DNA from: Pseudarthrobacter sp. W1I19
GTDB taxonomy: Bacteria > Actinomycetota > Actinomycetes > Actinomycetales > Micrococcaceae
Length of the DNA stretch: 64,000 nucleotides
NCBI RefSeq assembly: GCF_030817835.1
Contig: NZ_JAUSZR010000001.1
Span: 1,612,001 to 1,676,000, forward strand
Direction of reading: 5' to 3'
Part shown: positions 63,310 through 64,000 of the stretch, piece after piece
Layout of the letters: each line of letters opens with the position of its first letter
How positions within the stretch are numbered: the first letter of the stretch is position 1
Translations under genes and position numbers: made by a program
Notes under the pieces: generated by a model
Seen by the model: the letters and a program-made list of their open reading frames with translations, nothing else
What the model was told of the DNA's origin: nothing
Database searches by the model: none

Positions 63310-63506
63310 AAGAGTCACGTCCGGCAACTTTCAAGTCCCGCTTGAAGCTCCATTGCTTGCTTCCAGTGGACCACCAGGTCCGGACACAGCTTTACCTGAA
63401 CAGTTGAATATCGAGGCAGGGAAACAGGACCGGCAGTGCAGGGCACGGCAGTTCCATCCAGGCAGAGGTCGTTGGGGAAGACGTACCTAGAGCTATGGAG
63501 GATGGA

Positions 63507-64000
63507 ATGTCTGTTGCAATGACCCGCGGTGTGCTGTTTGTTCACTCAGCCCCTACTGCTTTGTGCCCTCACGTTGAGTGGGCCATCGGCTCCGTCGTGG
63601 ACAAGCGGACGGATCTTGAGTGGACCCCTCAGCCTGCCGCGCCTGGAATGTTCCGGGCCGAGTTGTCCTGGACCGGCGCCCCCGGGACAGGATCGAAGCT
63701 TGCTTCGTCACTCCGCGGCTGGGCGCACCTCCGCTACGAGGTCACCGAGGAACCGAGCCAGGGTGTGGATGGCGGCCGGTGGTCGCATACCCCCGAGTTG
63801 GGAATCTTCCATGCCGTCACTGACGTGCACGGCAACATCATGGTGTCCGAAGACAGGATCCGCTACGCCTACGAATCCGGCGCCGGGGACCCTGCAGCTG
63901 TCTACCACGAGCTTTCGCTGGCACTTGGCGAGGCCTGGGACGAGGAACTCGAGCCCTTCCGGCACGCCGCCGAGGGCGCGCCCGTCCGCTGGCTGCACCA
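63507..64000 (+). CDS. DUF3145 family protein (3' truncated by window)
   Basis: The frame runs open to the window end; 164 residues are visible. It starts SVAMTRGVLFVHSAPTALCPHVEWAIGS and continues with GAPGTGSKLASSLRGWAHLRYEVTEEPSQG and GIFHAVTDVHGNIMVSEDRIRYA, which match the actinobacterial DUF3145 family as I recall it. Function unknown; no membrane segment is visible. ATG 63507 has GGAGG 5 bp upstream, which decides it over ATG 63495. It is preceded by a ~190-nt leader. Confidence 0.85.
   Translation, partial: MSVAMTRGVLFVHSAPTALCPHVEWAIGSVVDKRTDLEWTPQPAAPGMFRAELSWTGAPGTGSKLASSLRGWAHLRYEVTEEPSQGVDGGRWSHTPELGIFHAVTDVHGNIMVSEDRIRYAYESGAGDPAAVYHELSLALGEAWDEELEPFRHAAEGAPVRWLH

Overview
The window is a stretch of chromosome from a high-GC actinobacterium, most likely Arthrobacter, Pseudarthrobacter or a close relative in the Micrococcaceae. 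The evidence is frequent GTG/TTG starts, an actinobacterial gene order, and intergenic repeats of the GGTTGAGCTTGTCGAAACC type that I recall from Arthrobacter genomes. Almost all of it is core genome. I see no prophage, insertion sequence, integron, CRISPR array or defence island.

Layout. 1-10.6 kb: the end of an FtsX-type ABC exporter with its ATPase, then metG, leuB, ilvE, an unknown protein, a metallo-beta-lactamase-fold hydrolase, an FAH-family hydrolase, gltX and a HAD phosphatase. 10.7-11.1 kb: tRNA-Gln(CTG) and tRNA-Glu(CTC), followed by a repeat-bearing gap. 11.5-14.9 kb: two overlapping dynamin-like membrane GTPases. 14.9-23 kb: DUF1697, an IclR regulator divergent from leuCD, then murA-plsC-gpsA-ddl (envelope precursors). 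23-31.2 kb: a DUF3515 lipoprotein, thiL-DAK2-recG-rsmD, an opposed aminotransferase/spermidine-synthase-like pair, and coaD. 31.2-36.4 kb: DUF177-rpmF-rnc-mutM, then an MFS transporter with a beta-propeller-like protein. 36.4-47.7 kb: smc-ftsY, an opposed MFS exporter, amtB-glnK, an opposed glucose-6-phosphate-dehydrogenase-like gene, and ffh. 47.8-52.6 kb: an alpha/beta hydrolase, thiC under a TPP riboswitch, an amidohydrolase and a VOC protein. 52.7-64 kb: an unknown protein, rpsP-khpA-rimM-trmD, rplS, two signal peptidases, rnhB, DUF2469, yraN, comM-like, dprA, xerC and a DUF3145 gene cut by the window end.

From smc to xerC the order closely follows what I recall of the Mycobacterium tuberculosis block (smc-ftsY-amt-glnB-glnD-ffh-amidohydrolase-...-rpsP-KH-rimM-trmD-rplS-lepB-rnhB-DUF2469-yraN-comM-dprA-xerC). 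Local departures stand out against it: glnD is missing after glnK, a divergent zwf-like gene sits in its place, an MFS exporter splits ftsY from amtB, and the signal peptidase gene is duplicated.

The most informative signals are regulatory. At least eight genes have a TAnnnT hexamer exactly 6 bp before an ATG/GTG and mostly no Shine-Dalgarno, which predicts leaderless mRNAs. coaD and the opposed aminotransferase share one 19-bp spacer between such -10 elements. The rplS leader has interleaved complementary segments ending next to its ribosome binding site. The DUF177 gene appears to start at ATT. A dispersed repeat has become the coded C-terminal tail of LeuC. Palindromes or half-site pairs lie in front of leuC, amtB and the VOC gene. 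No clearly new multigene system was found.
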